Assembly (NCBI RefSeq): GCF_910591885.1
Contig: NW_025963556.1
Span: 682,001 to 746,000 of the forward strand
Direction: 5' to 3'
DNA: 64,000 bases
Source of the DNA: Bombus terrestris
Taxonomy: Eukaryota; Arthropoda; Insecta; Hymenoptera; Apidae
The notes beneath the pieces were generated by a model. The model worked only from the letters and a program-made list of their open reading frames with translations, was not told where the DNA came from and did no database searches. Positions 12,432 to 27,170 of the stretch are shown in pieces; positions within the stretch are counted from its first letter, which is position 1, and each line of letters starts with the position of its first letter. The translations under genes were made by a program, and so were the position numbers.

Positions 12432-14470
12432 GACGTCATGTAGTATTTCGTTTTAACGTACAACGTTATATAGAATTACGATATAACGCACAACGTTATG
12501 TCGTATTACGTTATAACTTATCATGTCATGTAGTATTACGTTATAACGTATGACGTTATGTAGTATTACGTTATTACGAATAACGTTATATTGTGTAACT
12601 TTATAACCTATGACCTTATGTTGTATTACGTTATAACGTATAAAGACATGTAGTATTACGTTATAACGTATGACGTCATGTGGTATTACGTTATTACGAA
12701 TATCGTAATATTGTATTACTTTATGACGTATGACGTCATGTAGTATTACTATATGACGTATGACGTCATGTAGTATTACTATATGACGTATGACGTCATG
12801 TAGTATTACTATATGACGTATGACGTCATGTAGTATTACTATATGACGTATGACGTCATGTAGTATTACTATATGACGTATGACGTCATGTAGTATTACT
12901 ATATGACGTATGACGTCATGTAGTATTAGGTTATAACGTATGAAGTTATGTATTATTACGATATAACGTATGACGTTAAGCAGTATTAGGTTATAACGTA
13001 TGACGTTATGTAGTATTAGGTTATAACGTATGGCGTTATGTAGTATTACGATATAACGTATGACGTTATGCAGTACTACGTTATAACGTATGACGTTATG
13101 TAGTGTTACGTTATAATGTATGACGTTATGTAGCATTACGGTATTTCGAACAACGTTGTATTGTGTTACTTTATAACGTATGACGTTATGTAGTGTTACG
13201 TTATAACGTATGACGCCGTGTAGTATTACGTTATAAGTATAACATTATGTAGTATCACGTTATAGCGTATGACGTCATGTAGTATTACGTTATTACGAAT
13301 ATCGTAATATTGTGTTACTTTATGACGTATGACGTCATGTAATATTGCTTTATGACGTATGACGTCATGTAGTATTTCCTTATAACGTATGACGTTATGT
13401 AGTATTACGATATAACGTATGACGTCATGTAGTATTACTTTATGACGTATGACGTCATGTAGTATTACTTTATGACGTATGACGTCATGTAGTATTACTT
13501 TATGACTTATGACGTCATGTAGTATTACTTTATGACGTATGACCTCATGTAGTATTACTTTATGACGTATGACGTCATGTAGTATTACTTTATGACGTAT
13601 GACGTCATGTAGTATTTCGTTATAACGTATGACGTTATGCAGTATTACGATATAACGTATGACGTTATGCGGTATTAGGTTATAACGTATGACGTTATGG
13701 AGTATTACGTTATAACGTATGACGTCATGTGGTATTACGTTATTACGAATAACGTTATATTATGTTACGTCATGTAGTATTACTTTATGACGTATGACGT
13801 CATGTAGTATTACTTTATGACGTATGACGTCATGTAGTATTTCCTTATAACGTATGACGTTATGTAGTATTACGATATAACGTATGACGTCATGTAGTAT
13901 TACTTTATGACGTATGACGTCATGTAGTATTTCGTTATAACGTATGACGTTATGCAGTATTACGATATAACGTATGACGTTATGCAGTATTAGGTTATAA
14001 CGTATGACGTCATGTAGTATTACTTTATGACGTATGACGTCATGTAGTATTACTTTATGACGTATGACGTCATGTAGTATTACTTTATGACGTATGACGT
14101 CATGTAGTATTACTTTATGACGTATGACGTCATGTAGTATTACTTTATGACGTATGACGTCATGTAGTATTTCGTTATAACGTATGACGTTATGCAGTAT
14201 TACGATATAACGTATGACGTTATGCGGTATTAGGTTATAACGTATGACGTTATGGAGTATTACGTTATAACGTATGACGTCATGTGGTATTACGTTATTA
14301 CGAATAACGTTATATTATGTTACGTCATGTAGTATTACTTTATGACGTATGACGTCATGTAGTATTACTTTATGACGTATGACGTCATGTAGTATTACTT
14401 TATGACGTATGACGTCATGTAGTATTACTTTATGACGTATGACGTCATGTAGTATTACTTTATGACGTAT
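12432..14470. repeat. HOR unit 8: A-alpha-B-gamma with two C (2,039 bp)
   Basis: The CTATATG run at 12732-12911 has six copies and B is at 13212-13240. Two half monomers are present, at 13752-13766 and 14307-14321. They lie 555 bp apart, which looks like an internal duplication of the triad-to-C segment. A second TTCCTTATAACG monomer follows the first C near 13840, as in unit 18. Confidence 0.9.
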
Positions 14471-16180
14471 GACGTCATGTAGTATTTCGTTTTAACGTAC
14501 AACGTTATATAGAATTACGATATAACGCACAACGTTATGTCGTATTACGTTATACCGTATGACGTTATATTGTGTTACTTTATGACGTATGACGTCATGT
14601 AGTATTACTTTATGACGTATGCCGTCATGTAGTATTACGTTATAACATATGACGTCATGTAGTAGTACGATATAACGTACAACGTTATATAGAATTACGA
14701 TATAACGCACAACGTTATGTCGTATTACGTTATAACGTATCATGTCATGTAGTATTACGTTATAACGAATGACGTTATGGAGTATTACGTTATAACGTAT
14801 GACGCCATGTGGTATTAGGTTATTACGAATAACGTTATATTATGTTACTTTATGACATATGACGTCATGTAGTATTACTTTATGACGTATGACGTCATGT
14901 AGGATTACTTTATGACGTATGACGTCATGTAGGATTACTTTATGACGTATGACGTCATGTAGTATTACTTTATGACGTATGACGTCATGTAGTATTTCGT
15001 TATAACGTATGACGTTATGCAGTATTACGATATAACGTATGACGGTATGCAGTATTACGTTATAACGTATGACGTTATGCAGTATTACGATATAACGTAT
15101 GACGGTATGCAGTATTACGTTATAACGTATGACGTTATGCAGTATTACGTTATAACGTATGACGTTATGTATTAGTACGATATAACGTATGACGTTATGC
15201 AGTATGAGGTTATAGCGTATGACGTCATGTAGTTTTGCGTTATAACGTATGACGTCATGTAGTATTACGATATAACGTACAACGTTATGCAGTATTAGGT
15301 TATAACGTATGACGTTATGGAGTATTACGTTATTACGTATGACGTCATGTGGTATTACGTTATTACGAATAACGTTATATTGTGTTATTTTATAACGTAT
15401 GACCTTATGTTGTATTACGTTATAACGTATAAAGGCATGTAGTATTACGTTGTAACGTACGGCGTCATGTAGAATTACGTTATAACGTATTCCGTCATGT
15501 AGTATTACGTTATAACATATGACGTCATGTAGTATTACGATATAACGTACAACGTTATATAGAATTACGATATAACGCACAACGTTATGTCGTATTACGT
15601 TATAACTTATCATGTCATGTAGTATTACGTTATAACGTATGACGTTATGTAGTATTACGTTATTACGAATAACGTTATGTCGTATTACGTTATAACTTAT
15701 CATGTTATGTAGTATTACGTTATAACGTATGACGTTATGTAGTATTACGTTATTACGAATAACGTTATATTGTGTAACTTTATAACGTATGACCTTACGT
15801 TGTATTACGTTATAACGTATAAAGACATGTAGTATTACGTTATGACGTATGACGTCATGTAGTATTACTTTATGACGTATGACGTCATGTAGTATTACTT
15901 TATGACGTATGACGTCATGTAGTATTACTTTATGACGTATGACGTCATGTAGTATTACTTTATGACGTATGACGTCATGTAGTATTACTTTATGAAGTAT
16001 GACGTCATGTAGTATTACTTTATGACGTATGACGTCATGTAGTATTTCGTTATAACGTATGACGTTATGCAGTATTACGATATAACGTATGACGTTATGC
16101 AGTATTAGGTTATAACGTATGACGTCATGTAGTATTACTTTATGACGTATGACGTCATGTAGTATTACTTTATGACGTAT
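14471..16180. repeat. HOR unit 9: A joined to beta tail, long delta (1,710 bp)
   Basis: After the first two A monomers the unit jumps to the end of beta (TATACCGTATG near 14552), so all of alpha, B and the beta core are absent. It then carries the longest delta segment in the window (14831-15820). The unit has exactly 57 slots and neither B nor C. Confidence 0.88.
14831..15820. repeat. delta segment, long form (33 monomers)
   Basis: It starts with the full-length ATGTTACTTTATGACATATG monomer, has GGATTACTT monomers, and includes the delta signatures GTACGGCGTCATG and GTATTCCGTC near 15,457-15,495. It ends after GACCTTACG. It is 360 bp (12 monomers) longer than the other four delta segments, with added GACGGTATGCAG monomers and a beta-like TTAGTACG, TGAGGTT and TTTTGCG stretch. 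Confidence 0.9.
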
Positions 16181-18789
16181 GACGTCATACAGTATTTCGT
16201 TTTAACGTACAACGTTATATAGAATTACGATATAACGCACAACGTTATGTCGTATTACGTTATAACTTATCATGTCATGTAGTATTACCTTATAACGTAT
16301 GACTTTATGTAGTATTACGTTATTACGAATAACGTTATATTGTGTAACTTTATAACGTATGACCTTATGTTGTATTACGTTATAACGTATAAAGACATGT
16401 AGTATTACGTTATAACGTATGACGTCATGTGGTATTACGTTATTACGAATATCGTAATATTGTATTACTTTATGACGTATGACGTCATGTAGTATTACTA
16501 TATGACGTATGACGTCATGTAGTATTACTATATGACGTATGACGTCATGTAGTATTAGGTTATAACGTATGAAGTTATGTATTATTACGATATAACGTAT
16601 GACGTTAAGCAGTATTAGGTTATAACGTATGACGTTATGTAGTATTAGGTTATAACGTATGGCGTTATGTAGTATTACGATATAACGTATGACGTTATGC
16701 AGTACTACGTTATAACGTATGACGTTATGTAGTGTTACGTTATAATGTATGACGTTATGTAGCATTACGGTATTTCGAACAACGTTGTATTGTGTTACTT
16801 TATAACGTATGACGTTATGTAGTGTTACGTTATAACGTATGACGCCGTGTAGTATTACGTTATAAGTATAACATTATGTAGTATCACGTTATAGCGTATG
16901 ACGTCATGTAGTATTACGTTATTACGAATATCGTAATATTGTGTTACTTTATGACGTATGACGTCATGTAATATTGCTTTATGACGTATGACGTCATGTA
17001 GTATTTCCTTATAACGTATGACGTTATGTAGTATTACGATATAACGTATGACGTTATGCAGTACTACGTTATAACGTATGACTTTATATAGTGTTACGTT
17101 ATAACGTATGACGTTATGTATTAGTACGATATAACGTATGACGTTATGCAGTATGAGGTTATAACGTATGACGTCATGTAGTTTTGCGTTATAACGTATG
17201 ACGTCATGTAGTATTAGGTTATAACGTATGCCGTCATGTAGTATTACGTTATAACATATGACGTCATGTAGTAATACGATATAACGTACAACGTTATATA
17301 GAATTACGATATAACGCACAACGTTATGTCGTATTGCGTTATAACGTATCATGTCATGTAGTATTACGTTATTACGAATAACGTTATATTGTGTTACCTT
17401 ATAACGTGTGACCTTTTGTTGTATTACGTTATAACGTATAAAGGCATGTAGTATTACGTTGTAACGTATGACGTCATGTAGTATTACTTTATGACGTATG
17501 ACGTCATGTAGTATTATGTTATAACATATGACGTCATGTAATATTACGATATAACGTACAGCGTTATATAGAATTACGATATAACGCACAACGTTATGTC
17601 GTATTACGTTATACCGTATGACGTTATATTGTGTTACTTTATGACGTATGACGTCATGTAGTATTACTTTATGACGTATGCCGTCATGTAGTATTACGTT
17701 ATAACATATGACGTCATGTAGTAATACGATATAACGTACAACGTTATATAGAATTACGATATAACGCACAACGTTATGTCGTATTACGTTATAACGTATC
17801 ATGTCATGTAGTATTACGTTATAACGAATGACGTTATGGAGTATTACGTTATAACGTATGACGCCATGTGGTATTACGTTATTACGAGTAACGTTATATT
17901 ATGTTACTTTATGACATATGACGTCATGTAGTATTACTTTATGACGTATGACGTCACGTAGGATTACTTTATGACGTATGACGTCATGTAGTATTACTTT
18001 ATGACGTATGACGTCATGTAGTATTACTTCATGACGTATGACGTCATGTAGTATTTCGTTATAACGTATGACGTTATGCAGTATTACGATATAACGTATG
18101 ACGTTATGGAGTATTACGTTATTACGTATGACGTCATGTGGTATTACGTTATTACGAATAACGTTATATTGTGTTATTTTATAACGTATGACCTTATGTT
18201 GTATTACGTTATAACGTATAAAGGCATGTAGTATTACGTTGTTACGTACGGCGTCATGTAGAATTACGTTATAACGTATTCCGTCATGTAGTATTACGTT
18301 ATAACATATGACGTCATGTAGTATTACGATATAACGTACAACGTTATATAGAATTACGATATAACGCACAACGTTATGTCGTATTACGTTATAACTTATC
18401 ATGTCATGTAGTATTACGTTATAACGTATGACGTTATGTAGTATTACGTTATTACGAATAACGTTATATTGTGTAACTTTATAACGTATGACCTTACGTT
18501 GTATTACGTTATAACGTATGACGTCATGTAGTATTACTTTATGACGTATGACGTCATGTAGTATTACTTTATGACGTATGACGTCATGTAGTATTACTTT
18601 ATGACGTATGACGTCATGTAGTATTACTTTATGACGTATGACGTCATGTAGTATTTCGTTATAACGTATGACGTTATGCAGTATTACGATATAACGTATG
18701 ACGTTATGCAGTATTAGGTTATAACGTATGACGTCATGTAGTATTACTTTATGACGTATGACGTCATGTAGTATTACTTTATGACGTAT
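16181..18789. repeat. HOR unit 10: A-alpha-B-beta-delta (2,609 bp)
   Basis: The A monomer has a private GTCATACAG variant at 16184-16192. The CTATATG run at 16481-16540 has two copies. B is at 16841-16869 and delta at 17890-18519. There is no C. One beta monomer (the second GCCGTCATG) is missing relative to its partner unit 16, while unit 16 has one CTATATG copy fewer, so both units have equal length. Confidence 0.92.
17890..18519. repeat. delta segment, short form (unit 10)
   Basis: The segment is 21 monomers. It includes GTCACGTAGGATTACTT near 17,953, an ACTTCATGACG variant near 18,027, and the GTACGGCGTC and GTATTCCGTC signatures. Boundaries and variants are the same in units 16, 27 and 33. 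Confidence 0.92.
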
Positions 18790-21383
18790 GACGTCATGTA
18801 GTATTTCGTTTTAACGTACAACGTTATATAGAATTACGATATAACGCACAACGTTATGTCGTATTACGTTATAACTTATCATGTCATGTAGTATTACGTT
18901 ATAACGTATGACGTTATGTAGTATTACGTTATTACGAATAACGTTATATTGTGTAACTTTATAACGTATGACCTTATGTTGTATTACGTTATAACGTATA
19001 AAGACATGTAGTATTACGTTATAACGTATGACGTCATGTGGTATTACGTTATTACGAATATCGTAATATTGTATTACTTTATGACGTATGACGTCATGTA
19101 GTATTACTATATGACGTATGACGTCATGTAGTATTACTATATGACGTATGACGTCATGTAGTATTACTATATGACGTATGACGTCATGTAGTATTAGGTT
19201 ATAACGTATGAAGTTATGTATTATTACGATATAACGTATGACGTTAAGCAGTATTAGGTTATAACGTATGACGTTATGTAGGATTAGGTTATAACGTATG
19301 GCGTTATGTAGTATTACGATATAACGTATGACGTTATGCAGTACTACGTTATAACGTATGACGTTATGTAGTGTTACGTTATAATGTATGACGTTATGTA
19401 GCATTACGGTATTTCGAACAACGTTGTATTGTGTTACTTTATAACGTATGACGTTATGTAGTGTTACGTTATAACGTATGACGCCGTGTAGTATTACGTT
19501 ATAAGTATAACATTATGTAGTATCACGTTATAGCGTATGACGTCATGTAGTATTACGTTATTACGAATATCGTAATATTGTGTTACTTTATGACGTATGA
19601 CGTCATGTAATATTGCTTTATGACGTATGACGTCATGTAGTATTTCCTTATAACGTATGACGTTATGTAGTATTACGATATAACGTATGACGTTATGCAG
19701 TACTACGTTATAACGTATGACGTTATGTAGTGTTACGTTATAACGTATGACGTTATGTATTAGTACGATATAACGTATGACGTTATGCAGTATGAGGTTA
19801 TAACGTATGACGTCATGTAGTTTTGCGTTATAACGTATGACGTCATGTAGTATTAGGTTATAACGTATGCCGTCATGTAGTATTACGTTATAACATATGA
19901 CGTCATGTAGTAATACGATATAACGTACAACGTTATATAGAATTACGATATAACGCACAACGTTATGTCGTATTACGTTATAACGTATCATGTCATGTAG
20001 TATTACGTTATTACGAATAACGTTATATTGTGTTACCTTATAACGTGTGACCTTTTGTTGTATTACGTTATAACGTATAAAGACATGTAGTATTACGTTG
20101 TAACGTATGACGTCATGTAGTATTACTTTATGACGTATGACGTCATGTAATATTGCTTTATGACGTATGACGTCATGTAGTATTTCCTTATAACGTATGA
20201 CGTTATGTAGTATTACGATATAACGTATGACGTTATGCAGTACTACGATATAACGTATGACGTTATGCAGTACTACGTTATAACGTATGACTTTATGTAG
20301 TGTTACGTTATAACGTATGACGTTATGTATTAGTACGATATAACGTATGACGTTATGCAGTATGAGGTTATATCGTATGACGTCATGTAGTTTTGCGTTA
20401 TAACGTATGACGTCATGTAGTATTAGGTTATAACGTATGCCGTCATGTAGTATTACGTTATAACATATGACGTCATGTAGTAATACGATATAACGTACAA
20501 CGTTATATAGAATTACGATATAACGCACAACGTTATGTCGTATTACGTTATAACGTATCATGTCATGTAGTATTACGTTATTACGAATAACGTTATATTG
20601 TGTTACCTTATAACGTGTGACCTTTTGTTGTATTACGTTATAACGTATAAAGGCATGTAGTATTACGTTGTAACGTATGACGTCATGTAGTATTACTTTA
20701 TGACGTATGACGTCATGTAGTATTATGTTATAACATATGCCGTCATGTAGTATTACGTTATAACATATGACGTCATGTAATATTACGATATAACGTACAG
20801 CGTTATATATAATTACGATATAACGCACAACGTTATGTCGTATTACGTTATACCGTATGACGTTATATTGTGTTACTTTATGACGTATGACGTCATGTAG
20901 TATTACTTTATGACGTATGACGTCATGTAGTATTACTTTATGACGTATGACGTTATGCAGTATTACGATATAACGTATGACGTTATGCGGTATTAGGTTA
21001 TAACTTATGACGTTATGGAGTATTACGTTATAACGTATGACGTCATGTGGTATTACGTTATTACGAATAACGTTATATTATGTTACGTCATGTAGTATTA
21101 CTTTATGACGTATGACGTCATGTAGTATTACTTTATGACGTATGACGTCATGTAGTATTACTTTATGACGTATGACGTCATGTAGTATTACTTTATGACG
21201 TATGACGTCATGTAGTATTACTTTATGACGTATGACGTCATGTAGTATTTCTTTATAACGTATGACGTTATGCAGTATTACGATATAACGTATGACGTTA
21301 TGCAGTATTAGGTTATAACGTATGACGTCATGTAGTATTACTTTATGACGTATGACGTCATGTAGTATTACTTTATGACGTAT
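18790..21383. repeat. HOR unit 11: A-alpha-B-double beta, C (2,594 bp)
   Basis: The CTATATG run at 19090-19179 has three copies. B is at 19480-19508. beta contains two cores 570 bp apart (TTAGTACG monomers starting at 19749 and 20319). The second core looks like the alpha/beta fusion type, with paired GCAGTACTACG monomers. C is at 21070-21084. It is the 10,990-bp partner of unit 17. Confidence 0.92.
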
Positions 21384-22792
21384 GACGTCATGTAGTATTT
21401 CGTTTTAACGTACAACGTTATATAGAATTACGATATAACGCACAACGTTATGTCGTATTACGTTATAACTTATCATGTCATGTAGTATTACGTTATAACG
21501 TATGACGTTATGTAGTATTACGTTATTACGAATAACGTTATATTGTGTAACTTTATAACGTATGACCTTATGTTGTATTACGTTATAACGTATAAAGACA
21601 TGTAGTATTACGTTATAACGTATGACGTCATGTGGTATTACGTTATTACGAATATCGTAATGTTGTATTACTTTATGACGTATGACGTCATGTAGTATTA
21701 CTATATGACGTATGACGTCATGTAGTATTACTATATGACGTATGACGTCATGTAGTATTACTATATGACGTATGACGTCATGTAGTATTACTATATGACG
21801 TATGACGTCATGTAGTATTAGGTTATAACGTATGAAGTTATGTATTATTACGATATAACGTATGACGTTAAGCAGTATTAGGTTATAACGTATGACGTTA
21901 TGTAGTATTAGGTTATAACGTATGGCGTTATGTAGTATTACGATATAACGTATGACGTTATGCAGTACTACGTTATAACGTATGACGTTATGTAGTGTTA
22001 CGTTATAATGTATGACGTTATGTAGCATTACGGTATTTCGAACAACGTTGTATTGTGTTACTTTATAACGTATGACGTTATGTAGTGTTACGTTATAACG
22101 TATGACGCCGTGTAGTATTACGTTATAAGTATAACATTATGTAGTATCACGTTATAGCGTATGACGTCATGTAGTATTACGTTATTACGAATATCGTAAT
22201 ATTGTGTTACTTTATGACGTATGACGTCATGTAATATTGCTTTATGACGTATGACGTCATGTAGTATTTCCTTATAACGTATGACGTTATGTAGTATTAC
22301 GATATAACGTATGACGTCATGTAGTATTACTTTATGACGTATGACGTCATGTAGTATTACTTTATGACGTATGACGTCATGTAGTATTACTTTATGACGT
22401 ATGACGTCATGTAGTATTACTTTATGACTTATGACGTCATGTAGTATTACTTTATGACGTATGACGTCATGTAGTATTACTTTATGACGTATGACGTCAT
22501 GTAGTATTTCGTTATAACGTATGACGTTATGCAGTATTACGATATAACGTATGACGTTATGCAGTATTAGGTTATAACGTATGACATCATGTAGTATTAC
22601 TTTATGACGTATGACGTCATGTAGTATTACTTTATGACGTATGACGTCATGTAGTATTTCGTTATAACGTATGACGTTATGCAGTATTACGATATAACGT
22701 ATGACGTTATGCAGTATTAGGTTATAACGTATGACGTCATGTAGTATTACTTTATGACGTATGACGTCATGTAGTATTACTTTATGACGTAT
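21384..22792. repeat. HOR unit 12: A-alpha-B-gamma (1,409 bp)
   Basis: The CTATATG run at 21684-21803 has four copies. The monomer before it reads GTAATGTTG instead of GTAATATTG near 21660, a marker shared only with units 18 and 20. B is at 22104-22132. gamma has the GACTTATG marker near 22426, then two successive triads. Confidence 0.92.
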
Positions 22793-24217
22793 GACGTCAT
22801 GTAGTATTTCGTTTTAACGTACAACGTTATATAGAATTACGATATAACGCACAACGTTATGTCGTATTACGTTATAACTTATCATGTCATGTAGTATTAC
22901 GTTATAACGTATGACGTCATGTGGTATTACGTTATTACGAATATCGTAATATTGTGTTACTTTATGACGTATGACGTCATGTAATATTGCTTTATGACGT
23001 ATGACGTCATGTAGTATTTCCTTATAACGTATGACGTTATGTAGTATTACGATATAACGTATGACGTTATGCAGTACTACGATATAACGTATGACGTTAT
23101 GCAGTACTACGTTATAACGTATGACTTTATGTAGTGTTACGTTATAACGTATGACGTTATGTATTAGTACGATATAACGTATGACGTTATGCAGTATGAG
23201 GTTATATCGTATGACGTCATGTAGTTTTGCGTTATAACGTATGACGTCATGTAGTATTAGGTTATAACGTATGCCGTCATGTAGTATTACGTTATAACAT
23301 ATGACGTCATGTAGTAATACGATATAACGTACAACGTTATATAGAATTACGATATAACGCACAACGTTATGTCGTATTACGTTATAACGTATCATGTCAT
23401 GTAGTATTACGTTATTACGAATAACGTTATATTGTGTTACCTTATAACGTGTGACCTTTTGTTGTATTACGTTATAACGTATAAAGGCATGTAGTATTAC
23501 GTTGTAACGTATGACGTCATGTAGTATTACTTTATGACGTATGACGTCATGTAGTATTATGTTATAACATATGCCGTCATGTAGTATTACGTTATAACAT
23601 ATGACGTCATGTAATATTACGATATAACGTACAGCGTTATATAGAATTACGATATAACGCACAACGTTATGTCGTATTACGTTATACCGTATGACGTTAT
23701 ATTGTGTTACTTTATGACGTATGACGTCATGTAGTATTACTTTATGACGTATGACGTCATGTAGTATTACTTTATGACGTATGACGTTATGCAGTATTAC
23801 GATATAACGTATGACGTTATGCGGTATTAGGTTATAACTTATGACGTTATGGAGTATTACGTTATAACGTATGACGTCATGTGGTATTACGTTATTACGA
23901 ATAACGTTATATTATGTTACGTCATGTAGTATTACTTTATGACGTATGACGTCATGTAGTATTACTTTATGACGTATGACGTCATGTAGTATTACTTTAT
24001 GACGTATGACGTCATGTAGTATTACTTTATGACGTATGACGTCATGTAGTATTACTTTATGACGTATGACGTCATGTAGTATTTCTTTATAACGTATGAC
24101 GTTATGCAGTATTACGATATAACGTATGACGTTATGCAGTATTAGGTTATAACGTATGACGTCATGTAGTATTACTTTATGACGTATGACGTCATGTAGT
24201 ATTACTTTATGACGTAT
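22793..24217. repeat. HOR unit 13: shortened A-alpha/beta fusion, C (1,425 bp)
   Basis: The fusion monomer is at 22943-22972, only 150 bp after the unit start. In the other fusion units it is at 270 bp, so four alpha monomers have been lost. The beta core is single. C is at 23904-23918. Confidence 0.9.
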
Positions 24218-25566
24218 GACGTCATGTAGTATTTCGTTTTAACGTACAACGTTATATAGAATTACGATATAACGCACAACGTTATGTCGTATTACGTTAT
24301 AACTTATCATGTCATGTAGTATTACGTTATAACGTATGACGTTATGTAGTATTACGTTATTACGAATAACGTTATATTGTGTAACTTTATAACGTATGAC
24401 CTTATGTTGTATTACGTTATAACGTATAAAGACATGTAGTATTACGTTATAACGTATGACGTCATGTGGTATTACGTTATTACGAATATCGTAATATTGT
24501 ATTACTTTATGACGTATGACGTCATGTAGTATTACTATATGACGTATGACGTCATGTAGTATTACTATATGACGTATGACGTCATGTAGTATTACTATAT
24601 GACGTATGACGTCATGTAGTATTACTATATGACGTATGACGTCATGTAGTATTACTATATGACGTATGACGTCATGTAGTATTACTATATGACGTATGAC
24701 GTCATGTAGTATTAGGTTATAACGTATGAAGTTATGTATTATTACGATATAACGTATGACGTTAAGCAGTATTAGGTTATAACGTATGACGTTATGTAGT
24801 ATTAGGTTATAACGTATGGCGTTATGTAGTATTACGATATAACGTATGACGTTATGCAGTACTACGTTATAACGTATGACGTTATGTAGTGTTACGTTAT
24901 AATGTATGACGTTATGTAGCATTACGGTATTTCGAACAACGTTGTATTGTGTTACTTTATAACGTATGACGTTATGTAGTGTTACGTTATAACGTATGAC
25001 GCCGTGTAGTATTACGTTATAAGTATAACATTATGTAGTATCACGTTATAGCGTATGACGTCATGTAGTATTACGTTATTACGAATATCGTAATATTGTG
25101 TTACTTTATGACGTATGACGTCATGTAATATTGCTTTATGACGTATGACGTCATGTAGTATTTCCTTATAACGTATGACGTTATGTAGTATTACGATATA
25201 ACGTATGACGTCATGTAGTATTACTTTATGACGTATGACGTTATGTAGTATTACTTTATGACGTATGACGTCATGTAGTATTACTTTATGACGTATGACG
25301 TCATGTAGTATTACTTTATGACGTATGACGTCATGTAGTATTACTTTATGACGTATGACGTCATGTAGTATTACTTTATGACGTATGACGTCATGTAGTA
25401 TTACTTTATGACGTATGACGTCACGTAGTATTTCTTTATAACGTATGACGTTATGCAGTATTACGATATAACGTATGACGTTATGCAGTATTAGGTTATA
25501 ACGTATGACGTCATGTAGTATTACTTTATGACGTATGACGTCATGTAGTATTACTTTATGACGTAT
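24218..25566. repeat. HOR unit 14: A-alpha-B-gamma (1,349 bp)
   Basis: This is the shortest unit that still has B. The CTATATG run at 24518-24697 has six copies. B is at 24998-25026. gamma lacks the GACTTATG marker and holds a run of ACTTTATG monomers with one GTTATGTAG variant near 25228 and a GTCACGTAG variant near 25419. Confidence 0.92.
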
Positions 25567-27170
25567 GACGTTATGTAGTATTTCGTTTTAACGTACAACG
25601 TTATATAGAATTACGATATAACGCACAACGTTATGTCGTATTACGTTATAACTTATCATGTCATGTAGTATTACGTTATAACGTATGACGTTATGTAGTA
25701 TTACGTTATTACGAATAACGTTATATTGTGTAACTTTATAACGTATGACCTTATGTTGTATTACGTTATAACGTATAAAGACATGTAGTATTACGTTATA
25801 ACGTATGACGTCATGTGGTATTACGTTATTACGAATATCGTAATATTGTATTACTTTATGACGTATGACGTCATGTAGTATTACTATATGACGTATGACG
25901 TCATGTAGTATTACTATATGACGTATGACGTCATGTAGTATTACTATATGACGTATGACGTCATGTAGTATTACTATATGACGTATGACGTCATGTAGTA
26001 TTACTATATGACGTATGACGTCATGTAGTATTACTATATGACGTATGACGTCATGTAGTATTAGGTTATAACGTATGAAGTTATGTATTATTACGATATA
26101 AGGTATGACGTTAAGCAGTATTAGGTTATAACGTATGACGTTATGTAGTATTAGGTTATAACGTATGGCGTTATGTAGTATTACGATATAACGTATGACG
26201 TTATGCAGTACTACGTTATAACGTATGACGTTATGTAGTGTTACGTTATAATGTATGACGTTATGTAGCATTACGGTATTTCGAACAACGTTGTATTGTG
26301 TTACTTTATAACGTATGACGTTATGTAGTGTTACGTTATAACGTATGACGCCGTGTAGTATTACGTTATAAGTATAACATTATGTAGTATCACGTTATAG
26401 CGTATGACGTCATGTAGTATTACGTTATTACGAATATCGTAATATTGTGTTACTTTATGACGTATGACGTCATGTAATATTGCTTTATGACGTATGACGT
26501 CATGTAGTATTTCCTTATAACGTATGACGTTATGTAGTATTACGATATAACGTATGACGTCATGTAGTATTACTTTATGACGTATGACGTCATGTAGTAT
26601 TACTTTATGACGTATGACGTCATGTAGTATTACTTTATGACTTATGACGTCATGTAGTATTACTTTATGACGTATGACGTCATGTAGTATTACTTTATGA
26701 CGTATGACGTCATGTAGTATTACTTTATGACGTATGACGTCATGTAGTATTTCGTTATAACGTATGACGTTATGCAGTATTACGATATAACGTATGACGT
26801 TATGCGGTATTAGGTTATAACGTATGACGTTATGGAGTATTACGTTATAACGTATGACGTCATGTGGTATTACGTTATTACGAATAACGTTATATTATGT
26901 TACGTCATGTAGTATTACTTTATGACGTATGACGTCATGTAGTATTACTTTATGACGTATGACGTCATGTAGTATTACTTTATGACGTATGACGTCATGT
27001 AGTATTACTTTATGACGTATGACGTCATGTAGTATTTCGTTATAACGTATGACGTTATGCAGTATTACGATATAACGTATGACGTTATGCAGTATTAGGT
27101 TATAACGTATGACGTCATGTAGTATTACTTTATGACGTATGACGTCATGTAGTATTACTTTATGACGTAT
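25567..27170. repeat. HOR unit 15: A-alpha-B-gamma-C (1,604 bp)
   Basis: The A monomer has GTTATG instead of GTCATG near 25570. The CTATATG run at 25867-26046 has six copies. An AAGGTATG variant lies near 26101. B is at 26347-26375 and C at 26887-26901. It is one monomer shorter than the 1,634-bp units. Confidence 0.92.

Larger units (their letters stand above)
16181..22300. repeat. Large duplicated segment, left copy (offset 10,990)
   Basis: Units 10, 11 and the front of unit 12 match units 16, 17 and the front of unit 18. A, B, C and delta landmarks keep a 10,990-bp offset, apart from local changes of one monomer in unit 10/16. The offset rises to 11,020 after one extra monomer in unit 17. 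The right end is approximate. Confidence 0.88.
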